Shown here: in pieces, positions 44,659 to 56,715 of the stretch | How the letters are laid out: the number at the start of each line of letters is the position of its first letter | How positions within the stretch are numbered: the first letter of the stretch is position 1 | Origin: Paramacrobiotus metropolitanus | Lineage: Eukaryota > Tardigrada > Eutardigrada > Parachela > Macrobiotidae | Assembly: GCF_019649055.1 (NCBI RefSeq) | Contig: NW_026570224.1 | Coordinates: forward strand, 248,001-312,000 | Direction: 5' to 3' | Length of the DNA: 64,000 nt | Program-made: the position numbers and the translations under genes | The notes under the pieces: generated by a model | Databases searched by the model: none | What the model was told of the DNA's origin: nothing | What the model saw: the letters and a program-made list of their open reading frames with translations, nothing else

Positions 44659-47600
44659 TCAGGCCCGTACACGGTTGGATTCCTTTTGGCCGACGGAGAG
44701 ATCATTTTCCAGCTGCATGACGTAATTATTATCCCAGAAAATCCTCAACAAGCGCCACACGTTCCAGCTGGCCTTGATCTGCGCCAGCGTGGCCGCGAAG
44801 AACGCCACGAAGAACACGATGCCGCACACCAACGTCACCGTCTCCCCCGACCGCGGCTCCGTCTCCACTGTGGGCGGCTGCCCCTTGAACACACTCCCGA
44901 TCACGCCTAAAAAAGTAATTAGTTTCAAATGTTTCAGTCACATCATTGCAAAATCAAACGGGACTTCCGGCTGTAAAACGGCTTAAAATGTTAAAAATAA
45001 TTACATATTTTATCAAATTATCTTTTAAACATTTTCAGTGGCCGAAATGGATCAAACTCCGAACTAATAAAAATACAATTAAATAACGGCTGGAAATAAC
45101 GATATGTACATGGAAACTAAATTTTAAAAAAAATTTTGTTTATGTTTTATAAATTAATTCATCCATTTGTTAAAACGTCCTTTAAAACAAGCTAACTAAA
45201 TTTAATATTCATTTTTCAAACTGCTTAAATTTTTTTTGAAATTTTTTTCAGATCATTTAATTCAAATCATTCAACCCTACCTAAACAGACGCCCATGACC
45301 ACCAGCGCCAGGAAGAAAATCCCATGCAGGACTTTATCCCTTGTCGGAATCGCTGGCCAGCGCACACTGGACAGGGAGCGCCAGTGTCGGCGCGCCCGGA
45401 ACTGGTACACACAAAGCTCGCACTTGGGATTATGTCCCAGCTGTTTGGTCCGCGTGTCCAGCCACCGCATCAAACAACTATGGTGGACGAAGCGCAGCGA
45501 CCCGGTACAGTGACACGGCGTGATGAGCGGCCGCTTGTCGCTAGCCGGTTGGTGGCAGATGCGGCAGATGGGCGTGTAGCCGTGGGCGTACAGCGTGTTG
45601 AAGAAGGAGATGGAGGAGGCCGCGGAGGAGACGCTGAGGCAGCTCCCGACGTAGAACTGCACCGCCGGGTTGCGGCCGCTGGGCGGGAGACCACCACCGC
45701 CGGGCCCGATGTCCCAGTGGCTGGCCTGTAGGGAGTCCGGGAGGGGCGGCGGGAGGGAGGCGTCGCTTGGGTGGGAGGTGATGATCAGCGGGGGGATGCC
45801 GCGGGGGTACGGGATGCCGGGGTCCGGGCCCGGCTGGAGCGCCGTCGGTTCCGGGGTGGGGATGCCGGGGGAGGGCAGGAGACCGGCGTTGTCGTAACAA
45901 CCCTGTATGGAAAAAAATAATTAAGAAAAGTCTTCAAAAACATATAATTAGTTGCTACTTAGCTAAATATAAAAAAGAATTTATAAAAACACGCATATAC
46001 ACATTTATTTACTGTGTGTACGATAGTACTAGTATATACAGCGCATACAGTACTGCACAAACAAACGGTTCTATGTGCTAATCCAGTGCTGGCAGTTTAT
46101 TCGCATGGATGTTTTCCTGTTGCATGCACACTGTATGTTAATCGTATTAATCAGTTTTTGAGTCACGCACCGTCTAGCGGATATCTAATTTGTTTTACTG
46201 TAGTAGGAAATAATAAAATTTAATATTAATTCGTAATTCAATCACCATAGTTGATCAAAAACGACAATTCATTAGCTTTAGTTCAATAGTCAATTCAATT
46301 CAGTTCAATTCAATCAGCTTTAAATTTACATAGTCAAATTCAGATTCAGTCTCATTTTCCAGTTTCGTGGTATACTTCTATGATAGGTAAACCGGACGTT
46401 GTCGGTGCCGTGCCTGGCTGGTAAATGTTACATCCGGATATGCGTCGATCCCTCCTGTTTTTGTGCAAATTGCTTTCGCCGTTAAAGGTCATCGAGAAAA
46501 TTACCAGCGGTGTTGGTATACAACAGCAGTCTGTTTCCGGGAAAAATCGACATATAAACATGATTAATGAAGCCCAAAGTGGATGTAATCACGTCCTAAC
46601 CAGCCGCTATTTCCTGCACCTAATGAGATCCAACCCCAGTCGATTACAACTACCCTGCGCCTGCTGATGAATCCCAATTCTGCATGATTCGCCGTATAAT
46701 TTTCGTATAACTGTCCCGCTTAATTACGATAACGCCGCCACCGGCATTTTCTTTTACTTTACACGTGCAAGGCGTCCTGTTTATGGCTGACACGTCAGCG
46801 CCGTGAAATCATCGCCGGGATGATTATCCCGGGAGATGGGACTCGTCCAAGTGGTCTCCAGTGCCGTATTGCGCCCGGGTTGAAGGGCGCTTGGCGTAAT
46901 TGGCGGGACGCCCTCGGACGGCGACTAATGGGTTCCGCAGAGCGCGCCCAGTGCGTGCATTGATCCGCCGGGGCTTCCCGCATCTCCCAACGCGGCCGGA
47001 AGTGGCATAGAACAGCCTAGCGGTAACAGCTGAGCGTAATTCTGCCGAACAACAAGGAAGCGCCAAGGTATGGCTGCAGATCGGGACGGATTGCTATAAT
47101 GGCGTTCAGTAATATTGCAGTCCCCGGCGACCATATGTTCGCCGTCCCACCCCACCCTCCCGTTGCGTGTCACGTGATGGTAAAAACAAATAAGCGGATT
47201 TGGCATGCTCCCCATGCGGACGTAATGGACAGCACGTAACACAATGTTTTTATCATGATTACACTGTAAAATCCGGATTATGGAGGAGGATTGAACGTTG
47301 TGATTATTTTCTGAATAAAGCTTGCAGATTGATTAAACCAAAATAATCATTAATGCGATAAGATCAATAATTACGCATAGGAAAATAAATGTATAAAGTT
47401 AGCGTTTCATATGTTCCTAAAAATAAATAGTAAATCGTTACAAATGACAAGTGCACCTGATCAATAAATCACAAATAATGTCTACCTTTCCGCGAATGTT
47501 ATCAGAGTTTTTGAAAAAATGTTCCGGAATGATTAATTTCAGAACGTAGATTTCCCAGAAAATTATTAAGTAATTTTTTGAATGTAGAATTTGTAAAACG

Positions 47601-49320
47601 TAAGGTAGTTATCTGCTAATTTTTATTATTCAAATTTTTGTCCATTTCAAAAAGATAAGAGTATCTACTTTTGGACGTAGCTTTTTTAAAAATTAAATAT
47701 GCTGCCGAATAAAATAAAACGAATTGTGTGCTAAATAAAAAAAATCGATCGATAGAATAAATTATTTAAATTTTCTTCCGCTGCTTAACGTCTTATCCAC
47801 CCCATCAATGCACTGCATCATTTGGCGAAAAAAGACATTAAGATTAATTCACCGCAGATTACGAATAATCCCTTAAATCTCCCGTCGTCTTTGTGTGGAT
47901 AAAGAATGATGGACAGCCGGCCATTTACTGCGTCTCCGCGCAATTAGTCACATCGGCATCCACTTTCTTCCCACGGCGGTGTTTGTAAGCCTTCCGTTTA
48001 TACTACATTATCTTTCTTAAAATACATCCTAACGCTGATGCGGCATTTTCCGGCTGACCTTGACATTTATCATAAATATCTGGCAGCCATCGTTGCGCGC
48101 TTGACGCAGCGTTTTCTTCGGTTAAACTGTAGTGCCATTATATAAAAAACTATGTGCTCGTAAACACGCGCATAATGCCGATCATTGTGACGTGTGTTTA
48201 TTTGCACAATAGACGTGTGAATAAACGTCTTATTAGCCCAATCGCTGCCGGCACACAACAAACCGAGAAGGGCCAATTATTTGCGCACATGCGGGGATCA
48301 CGAGTAACTGGCGTTTGTGCTTCAAGAATTTACGTATAAGAGTGTTCTTCGTTACGCCGAAATTGCACACTTCATGCTCGTAAAAAATCGCTGCCAAGAA
48401 AAATAAATAACATTGAGACGATACACTGCAATGACCTTATTGTTAATAAACGCCGATTGAAAACGTTAACCGCCACTTTTAGCGGATTATTTCCCGGCAT
48501 TCAAATCATGAGATTATCCACTGAAGAACCATTGACATGCCTTTCTTTGTGTTTCCGGCAATAAATAAAAAAACCGGTTGTAAAATTATTGCTTGTTATA
48601 GTATGCCCGAAAAGTGTCCGATCATAAGCGATAATTGCAAAGCTCAGTCCCAATCACAAAAGGGTTTAATCGGATTCTCCAGACCTTCCAGCCAAGGTGA
48701 TTAAGTACGCTGTTTTATCACTCCACATTTTGTTTTTGATCTACTGCTTTCGGGGAAGAATTTTAGCCATTTTGAAACTCTGCCAAAAGTTGTTTGATCT
48801 AGGTTCGATAATCCGCCTAAACAGATGCTATCGCAGCGGTTTAATCCGCCGATTAGCCGGTTTATTTGTTTACCTGTCGCAAATGCCCGGTGTCGGTGCC
48901 GGTCGCAAGGTCATCCGGCGGGCAGACCGGAATGTCGCTGAGTTCCTGCTCCTCCTCATCGTCCAGCAGCGTCTCGTCGGTGACGTCACTGCGGGCGGAC
49001 GGGTGCCGGTCGCGGGTTCCGCGGCGCGCCAACTCCAGAAAGGTCACGTCGTCCGCCGGCGGGTCACCGGGGACGGTAAGGAAGGGATTGGTGGCACTGC
49101 TACCGCCGCCGGGGCGCAGGAGCGGCTCGCTCTCCGGTGACACCGGGGAGACGGTGAAACGGTGGTGCGAAGGCAGTTTCAGGGGAAGATGGTGGTGGGG
49201 GTGGTGGTCGGAAGGGGAGGGGCTGGGCGTGGCCATGGAGATCAGCGGCTCGTCGTCGGGCTCGGACAGGGACTCATCGGAGCTGGGGCCGGGCGAGCGG
49301 GATGAGTGCAGTGGAGCCAT
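44659..49320 (-). CDS. MARCH-type RING-CH membrane E3 ubiquitin ligase
   Basis: Minus exons 49320-48874, 45902-45281, 44906-44659 total 1317 nt, giving 438 residues. The N-terminal ~250 residues are Ser/Pro/His-rich and disordered. The RING-CH (C4HC3) starts [20 protein letters not shown], continues [16 protein letters not shown] and ends CELC. Two membrane segments follow: [18 protein letters not shown], and [20 protein letters not shown] after a short loop. The tail [20 protein letters not shown] resembles the C-terminal region of MARCH1/8. Family role: ubiquitinates lysines on membrane receptors to drive endocytosis and lysosomal sorting. Exon 1 is flanked by ~75-bp direct repeats. The 3' end overlaps the repeat shared with 41300-41500. 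The MARCH1/8 assignment is moderate. Confidence 0.93.
45905..48637. other. Large first intron of the MARCH gene
   Basis: 2.7 kb, AT-rich except for a GC-rich patch at 46780-47230. That patch has minus-strand open frames (for example [20 protein letters not shown]) but no domain or splice support; a GC-rich intronic regulatory island is as likely. AAAGGTCA occurs at 46484. Confidence 0.4.
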
Positions 49321-49632
49321 TCTGTCAAGACTCGACCATAAATTCCTGTTTCTTTATCTTAGCAATTATTTTTTAACTCTTCAGTTAGAAATTAACTTCG
49401 TGATGATTATAAGTCGATGCTTAATTATTTTTATAAAACAAATGCTAGTCTGAAAAAAATACTGTAAACTTTATTTCCGCCATCGGATTAATTTCCGCAT
49501 TAATCATGGTGAGTGATTATAAATTATAATTTCCTCGAAAGAATTTCTCGAAAGATAATTACAAAGCTCAGTCCCATTCACGAAGACGCTTAATTGGATT
49601 CCCCAGGCCTTCCAGCCAATGTGATTAACCAC
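48638..49632. repeat. ~75-bp direct repeats flanking MARCH exon 1
   Basis: 48638-48712 and 49556-49632 align at roughly 85%: aaagctcagtccca, then ttaatcggattctccagacc against ttaattggattccccaggcc, then ttccagccaa and tgattaa. They bracket exon 1 (48874-49320). Confidence 0.8.
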
Positions 49633-51480
49633 ATTCCTTAATTAGTCTAAGTTGGCTGTTTACCATTGCCTTTTAACAGTTACAAGAAAATTACATACTT
49701 AATTAATTCTGCTAATGTCGAGTGTCGGGCAATCGAACTAAGTTGCATTAATCCTAATTTTGTATTTAAATTTGCAGGTAATGCTACATTTGTACAGTAA
49801 TCTAAAAAATTCCTTACCGGAAATTAAATTTGCAGATGTTCCAGACCAGACGATTAAAGTATTTTCGAAAGCTCACTCAATTACGATTTATGTTATGTTA
49901 TGCCATTCCCTTTTACCATTAATCTAGTCGATGTCTCGATCTGGTGAATTAGGGAAGAATTAGAGGGTAGGGACGGCTGGAGTCGCGTCCGTTATCGTGA
50001 GTAATATGCTTTCCGGCTGGTGTCTTTTGTGTGCGTTGACATGATCGTATACGCGTGATTGTTATCGTTTCTACTGCATCTCCAGATACACATGCATTTC
50101 CCTAATCAAGCCGCTTCCGATCTGGTTTCTTATGCGACAGCTACTTCTTCAGCGGATGGCCTTTGTACACGTTTCACTATCAACTTATTTGTTTTATGTA
50201 AACATTTATTTTCCCGTTTAATTAAATACAACGCCAGACAGTGATAGTTGCACATAACACTCTCGTATTATTTTATAATGCTTTTGAGAAACTGTCTATT
50301 TTGAGGAGCTCTTTAGCGCTCGATTTTCAAAATATTAATTTTGTTAGCAGGATAAATTCTGGTACTTAAATCGAAATCTTGGCCGTTTGCAAAAAATTCG
50401 CAGTTTCAGAAAGACATACCCAGAATTTAAAAACGGAACTGAGACAAGAAAAATTAGTAGAAGTTTCTTTTTTAAATCTATAGATACATAGTTAATATAT
50501 GTGTATAGCTTCACGTATTAAGTGAATTTTGCGGTTTCAAAAAGTGAAATCGAATCGAGAAATAAATACACGTTACTCGATAAATAAAAACGTTTCAGCA
50601 ACAAAGATTACTTAAGTAAAAATATTATGCGCTACCTGTACGGTTAATTGGATGAGGTATCTGCGCATTAAGCGATGACGACAAGACAAGAGATGTCTAA
50701 AAGATTTCGACAATCAATCAAAAAACATCTGCAGCTTCGTATAAACAGCGGTCTACAACTACGCAACAGACAGTGCGCTGAAGGCGCACCCGATACTTCA
50801 ACATTCGATACGAGCAGGTGAATTAGCTGTGTCAACTCGGGAGAAATGGGCACTTTCACTTACCAACAACCCGCGGAATCGGCGGGGAAGTGCACTTCCT
50901 GTCCAGGAGATTAAACACCGCCACCCATAAATCACCCCATACAGGACCGAACGCTCGTGGCCAAATCCCCGCATCGACATCAACTGAAAAATATATATCA
51001 ACTGTTTCTTGCGATGGCAGCCGAATTATTGCGGCCGTATGTGTGTTCTACATTTTCGCGGCCGGTACCGTTTGCAAAATACACTCCGAGGAAATGTGAG
51101 TGTGCGTGAGCGAGCGCGCTGGCAGGCGCAGCGAAGAAGACGCATAAGGGTCTAAGAATAAAACAACGGCAGCTGCAGCGAGCGTAAACAAGCGCGCTAG
51201 ATGAGTCACGCCAAGCGGAAGACGCGTGATCAAGCGGCCGGCTGTTTGAGCGCTGATGCCGGTTGCATGCGAAGTACAAGCAGGATCGGCATAAATGATC
51301 GACGGAGAACAGCACCGGCCGAAAGCGCCGGTTTCCCGTACGCTGCTGGTGCCGGCAATATCGATCAGCGCGACGAGCTTGTTGCGCTCTTTATTACCGT
51401 TTACGCTGCACATTACTGACGTCCTAACAAATAGCTCTGCGCGTTGCATAGAGCAGCGTTATTAACGTAGCTGGCTTTCT
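49633..51480. other. Gene-poor spacer with one candidate minus exon
   Basis: At about 51000-50880 on the minus strand, after tttttcag, one frame reads DVDAGIWPRAFGPVWGDLWV then AVFNLLDRKCTSPPIPRVV before a gtaagtg donor. It looks coding but I cannot extend it into a gene or assign a family. The rest is AT-rich without signal. Confidence 0.3.
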
Positions 51481-51532
51481 GGCTGGAACTGGCATACAGG
51501 ACTGTCAGTTTAACCGTGAATTCTTTACAGGT

Positions 51533-54500
51533 CGTGCTTGCTCGTACGGTTAATGGCGTGAAAAACATAAGAATTCGGCAATCTCCCTGTCGATTGGCGG
51601 TTGTAATGTGGCCCTGTAGACGAGTGGGAAATGGTCACCGGTTTCCACGAATAATGGATCTGAATAGCATTATGTCGCCACCGCGCAGTGGCGAGCGCAA
51701 CCGCGAAGTCGGAGATATTGTGGGACGTTATTATTATGGCCGGCTTCTCGGATGCACTCGCCACTCCGGGTTTTTTCCTGACTGGTGCAATAGTGCCGAT
51801 ACAGAATTGTGCCGATGAGATCAGGATTCATGTACCAGCGACCGTTGTATGTATGGCGCCCCGTTCATGGTTTTTAGGCGGCCTAACGCTCCTGGTCTCG
51901 AGGTCACGGTACTTTCCATTCACCGTGATTGAAGCGTTTATTTCGGAGTCCACTATTGGATTCACCGTCGGCCTGGCTCATTTGCCACCCGTCCTGGCTG
52001 AATCTCTTCGTCTTACGCTGACTGTGAGTTCGTCTCGAAAATCTTGGAGTATTATAATATATTTTCGAATTTCTGGGAAGCACTCAGTCTTCGTACATGC
52101 CTTTGCCGTATAATTACAGGAACTCTACTATTCGACAGTGTGATTCACGCGTGACGGAAGATACGGTACATTATCAAATGTAGCGATCTGGTACATACTT
52201 GTACGGTTTGACTCTCGTATTATTTTCTCAATGCAATGTGTAACCGTACTTACTTTTATTCTCTCGCGTACGTTTTCGGTTCGAGTATATTCTAGAACTC
52301 TCTTTTATTTTGCTTTCTTTTTCTTATGTTTTTTTTAACACAGATCCGCCTGGCGCTTCTCACGGTGCAATACTATCAACATCGTCTAGTGTTCGTCCTG
52401 GGTTTGGCAGTGTCGGAATTTGAATTAAACTATCAGGAAGTTTGCGAATAGGAGCCGTTTCTCCTTTTTGCCGTTTTTGGCTGGATGTGTCAAGACAATC
52501 GCAACAATGAAAAACTGTTCCTTTTCGCCACCCGCAATCCCCCCGGATAAGAGTGCACGGTGGCGCCCGGGTTGTCATTCTTTACAACCTAGATCTCGGG
52601 GCAATTACTCGTCCCGTGCACCATTGACACCTATCGCCTGACTCGGCAGTATTAAGGTTGCACACCGCCATGCTATACCACACACTTTCGCCATCGGCTC
52701 GTGTGTAATGGGACCAGCTTGCAGTGTCAGACTATTGTTGACAACCGAAGCGGCTCGAGTGCATTTCCTTGACTCGGATGAATTTTTATGTTGAAGAATA
52801 CAAAGGCGTGTGTTGGGAAATTAGTCCGCATCCTCAATAAAGATGTGCGAGAAGCGTCTACTCCGCTATTATTTATACGAGACGGTGGATATGGAAAGGA
52901 TTTCAAGGATGCCGCCGCAGCATCGTTATCCACCGCTTCGGGAGAATCATTTCGTCCACGATTACTACTGTTGTCGACTCTTCCAGCCATGCGCCCCAGT
53001 TTGCTGCGTAGTCTGCCAGGTCTAATATCCTTGTGGATCGTTCAAGGCTACCGATGCAGACGGAATACTATAATTGCAGATGGAGGCGCACATCATGCCG
53101 AGGAAATTACTTAGAGCGCTAACCTGTAAACAATATGTACGTATGAGTACATACTGGAAGTATCTGTCAACAAAATGCAAATTAGTAACGTTCAAAAACT
53201 CTGTGACTACCGCAGAATAGCTGTTGCTGGTTGGTGTTTATTCTGCTTAACGTCTAGGACAACCAGGATTACTTCTACACAGGGTGGTAGACTACCACTA
53301 CGGTACAGGAAACAATTTAACTAACAGAACATAGAACAAACAGAATAAAGAATTGCATTATAACAAGCAGTGATGCTCTACATGAACAAATGTCTTCGTC
53401 CGCTTCAACAATTTCCAGTCCACTTCGTTCAGGTAATGATCAAAGCGCCGAACGCTTTCATACGCCTCAACGGGAAGCTGGAGGTCATTAGTGAAACAGC
53501 TTACGTGAAGCAGAATTGTAGGAGAAAGTTTTACCCGGTTCGCTCCTCTTAAACACAAAACCAAGACTAATGTACGAGTGGTTATATAAATTTGTTAATA
53601 CTTCAGCTAGCCTGCACCAGTAGGAAACGAATCCAGTACACGATCTACCGCCTTTTTGAGACAATGTTTAAGTTTAGCGGTAGGTAGAGGGAATGCAGCG
53701 TGTTCTGGGTACATTTAACATACGTCCTAAACTTTCGAAAGACCCTCATGATTTTGGATGTTTTTTCGATGTTTAAAATTCAGACTCTCCAATTACGTAG
53801 TATTAGCCTTGCAGGCGCATTATTATGTGTACTGGATGATGCCGATCAAAGGAATGTCGGTACATGGTACACATATCGCGCTTCTGCGGAAAGAACTAAC
53901 GATTTGTATTGTACATATATACGATTTGGCGTAGTCGTAGCACTTCCCATGTGGTGGGCCGTAGGCGTATCCGGCGCATCAGATTGTGACGTAAAATGTT
54001 GTCAACCGTGTTGTCATTTCTGTCGAAAAACTAGTTTTCGATTACGATAAGCAACAACAATTTCTTCCAAGCAGGATGAAAACCTTGAATAAACACACGT
54101 AATTGCGCATGATCGTCAATGTTATGTAATGTGAATCGTGTATTACACACATCAGATTTTTTTCCACCAAACATTCGCTTTACCGAATTTGGATAAAAGA
54201 CCAAAGCATACAGCTAACAAATGAGCATATAGGATCGGCTCGTATGCCGATCAAACATAATTTTGAAAGGCCTTATGGATATGGAGTCGAAAGTTTTTAC
54301 CGCGCGCATCTCACGCTTAGGAAATGCTGCTTTCACGGGCCTTGTAGTCAGTATTTCCTCATTCCGACTTACACGCGCTGGTCATTCAACTTGTCGTGCT
54401 TGTCACTGACGTTGACCTCGTGTCGCCTCCATCCGGCAAGGAAGTATATACTCCGCCTATGCAGCTCTTGCGTGCGCCGTACAGAGGTGCTGGCACTAAT

Positions 54501-54615
54501 CTGTTGCTGGATGATCGCACTGCTGGACAACGAGTTTCACAGGCTCAACGCAGAATCCGGAAACATAACGGCAAAACGTAGCGGCAGCCTGTCAGTCCAT
54601 TCAGTACCACCTTAA
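51533..54615 (+). CDS. Fragmentary GPCR-like gene, exon structure unresolved
   Basis: A frame at 51688-52019 reads IIMAGFSDALATPGFFLTGA (TM2-like, with SD), then VVCMAPRSWFLGGLTLLVSR and SRYFPFTV (TM3 with a DRY-like SRY), then STIGFTVGLAHLPPVLAESL (TM4-like), ending at a gtgagt donor. After an acceptor at 52343 comes IRLALLTVQYYQHRLVFVLG. After another at about 53813 comes YCTYIRFGVVVALPMWWAVG (TM5-like, with Pro), and 54244-54615 has further hydrophobic sequence. The pieces are consistent with a rhodopsin-like receptor but stops and lengths do not resolve into one chain, so it could be a degenerate gene. Evidence is pattern-level only. Confidence 0.3.
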
Positions 54616-56286
54616 GCTAGGTATGTACCTACCCTACATATTGTAAAATACCCGTTTGTTGAATAATCATGCCACATTGCGTAGAAACTGGAGATAGTTT
54701 TAGTCAGAAACTTTAATAGTTAACGTTAAGCAAGCAAGGTACAGCTGAAAGTCAAACAAAATTAATACAGTGAGCGCCGACAAGCCTACATGTAACGTGT
54801 CTCGTTTAAAAGCGTTCTATAAAGCGATGCGCAGTTTAGTTTATCACTGAGCAGACAAACCTTTGAGCATCGGAGCCTGGTCGTTGTGTACTGGTATGGA
54901 AACTTAAGTCTTAGGTAGAGCATATGCAAAAGGTCAGTGGGACAGCGCGTAAACAGCACTTAATACTGCAAAATATTTTTAGTTGTAATCGTTACCTACT
55001 CCTTCACAGAACCACAACCAACAACATCGAAACAACAACCTGCATAAATGCATATAGGGGGAAATCGAGTCGCTTTACCAAGCGTATCTCGAAATGCGTA
55101 TGAGTGGTTAGTGACTGGTTACCTTCAAACTGCCTGTATTCCTGGAAAATCTTTTTCCCGTTTTTTACATTAAGATTTCACAAGGACTTTAGAGCTAAGC
55201 GCAACAGAAAAACGAATTTTAGGGACTTCCGGCGCGTGACTCAGGTGGCACCATGTTTCGGCTCGCATTTTGAGAGTTTTCGGAAAATCTTTCATCCCAC
55301 TGATTCTTAATTTTCAGGCGAAAAAGTGCGAAATTTTGTTGCAAAATGAAGAATACATTACGGAAATCATTCCAAGTGTTAAATATGCCGTTTTGAACCA
55401 GAATTGTGCACACTTCAGTCCAAGGATTCTGCCTGCGCGACGCACAACAAAATGCAAATTCTATGTCATTGCACTAACTGCAGCGCTTTATGTAGTTTGT
55501 GATTATGAATTTATGACTATCGTTTTACAGGGTACATGTACCTGCATCAATGTGCAGGTATAAATGCAGCGCTTTTAGAAACCCCTATTCAGCCTTTACG
55601 TGACAATTCATAAACTGTGCCATTTATTTCCCCTTATATTTAGATAAAATTTATACGTTAAAAAACAATTAAAGTCTCCATTTCTCTCCGATGTAAAGGT
55701 AACCTACTCAAAACAGCAGTAGAATTTCCTGTGAAAAACAAAGAAACGCTGCTTCAGAAAAGCAGCAAATGCGTTTCTCTGCCAAATCCCGAATTTTACG
55801 GCCCATGAAATATCATAACACCTCACTTAACGTTCACCCTTTGAAAGCCCCTTATATTCGCTTTCTAAATACTTTAAATTCCGGCGTTTGAAACTTGCTG
55901 TTAGCTGGCTCACGCTTTCCGGGTAGTAAGTATCAAGCAGTATACCCCACGCTTGCAGCGCTTGCTCATTTGGTGGCTATTGCCCACAAGAAAAGAAGAG
56001 TGTACATATTCAGTACATTTAATTAAATGGGAAACCCGCATAAGTAATCGCGCTAAAATCCTTCAGCAACCAAGCCTTGTGGAGGTACAAACTAGACTGG
56101 TCCGCCAGAATGGCGTATTAAAGTAAGAAGTTGATAAGTACCTGTTGTATTGGATGCCCTGCTCTCAAACCCGAGGCAAGATGGATGACGTTGAACCACT
56201 CCACCATTTTTCTCGTCACCATGCTTCCGATGATTTTGTTATTGCTGAAACCTGTTATAATATTTGAGAATCGTGGCCGCGCCGGC
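54616..56286. other. Spacer with a possible minus exon at 56145-56270
   Basis: The minus strand near 56270-56145 reads IIGSMVTRKMVEWFNVIHLA then SGLRAGHPIQQ before a gtactt donor. It faintly recalls a DEP domain (IGxxxVxWL) but is too short to claim. The rest shows no gene. Confidence 0.25.
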
Positions 56287-56452
56287 ATTTTTTTTGCAGA
56301 TTTGAAGGTATTAAGGTACCTATTAAACACGGTTGTAATGTTGAAAATTTTTTTTGCAGATTTGAAGGTACCTATTAAACACGGTTGTAATGTTGAAAAT
56401 TTTTTTTGCAGATTTGAAGGTACCTATTAAACACGGTTGTAATGTTGAAAAC
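56287..56452. repeat. Tandem repeats carrying splice-site-like sequence
   Basis: Three units start near 56287, 56347 and 56399 (periods ~60 and ~52). Each has tttttttgcag|atttgaag|gtacc, then tattaaacacggttgtaatg and ttgaaaa. Copy 1 has an 8-bp insertion after ggta. A poly-T/gcag acceptor is followed 8 bp later by a GT donor in every unit. Confidence 0.9.
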
Positions 56453-56715
56453 GTGGTACGTCTTGCTGCCGTGGCATGATAGCTGTTTTTTGCTGCGTAC
56501 ATTGAACCGCTTCATCATCCCGTACATTGAACCTTTCAGGTTGTTCATCTCGCAGTCCACATGTGAAAACGACAACGTCGTAACTGCCGGCAGGCAATTA
56601 AGAAGACGCGCACACCGTTCATCGTTGCAATGGATATAAAACGGAAAGATGCCGCATCTGTATGCGAAGTTAATGCTTCGTTGATGAAAGATTCCGGTCG
56701 GATTACAGCGGTACA

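Noticed and set aside
45541-45900. Minus-strand Pro/Arg-rich frame over MARCH exon 2
   Set aside because: Shadow of the RING-CH reading frame in a GC-rich exon.
46780-47242. GC-rich minus-strand frames in MARCH intron 1
   Set aside because: No domain and no convincing splice sites; more likely intronic regulatory sequence.
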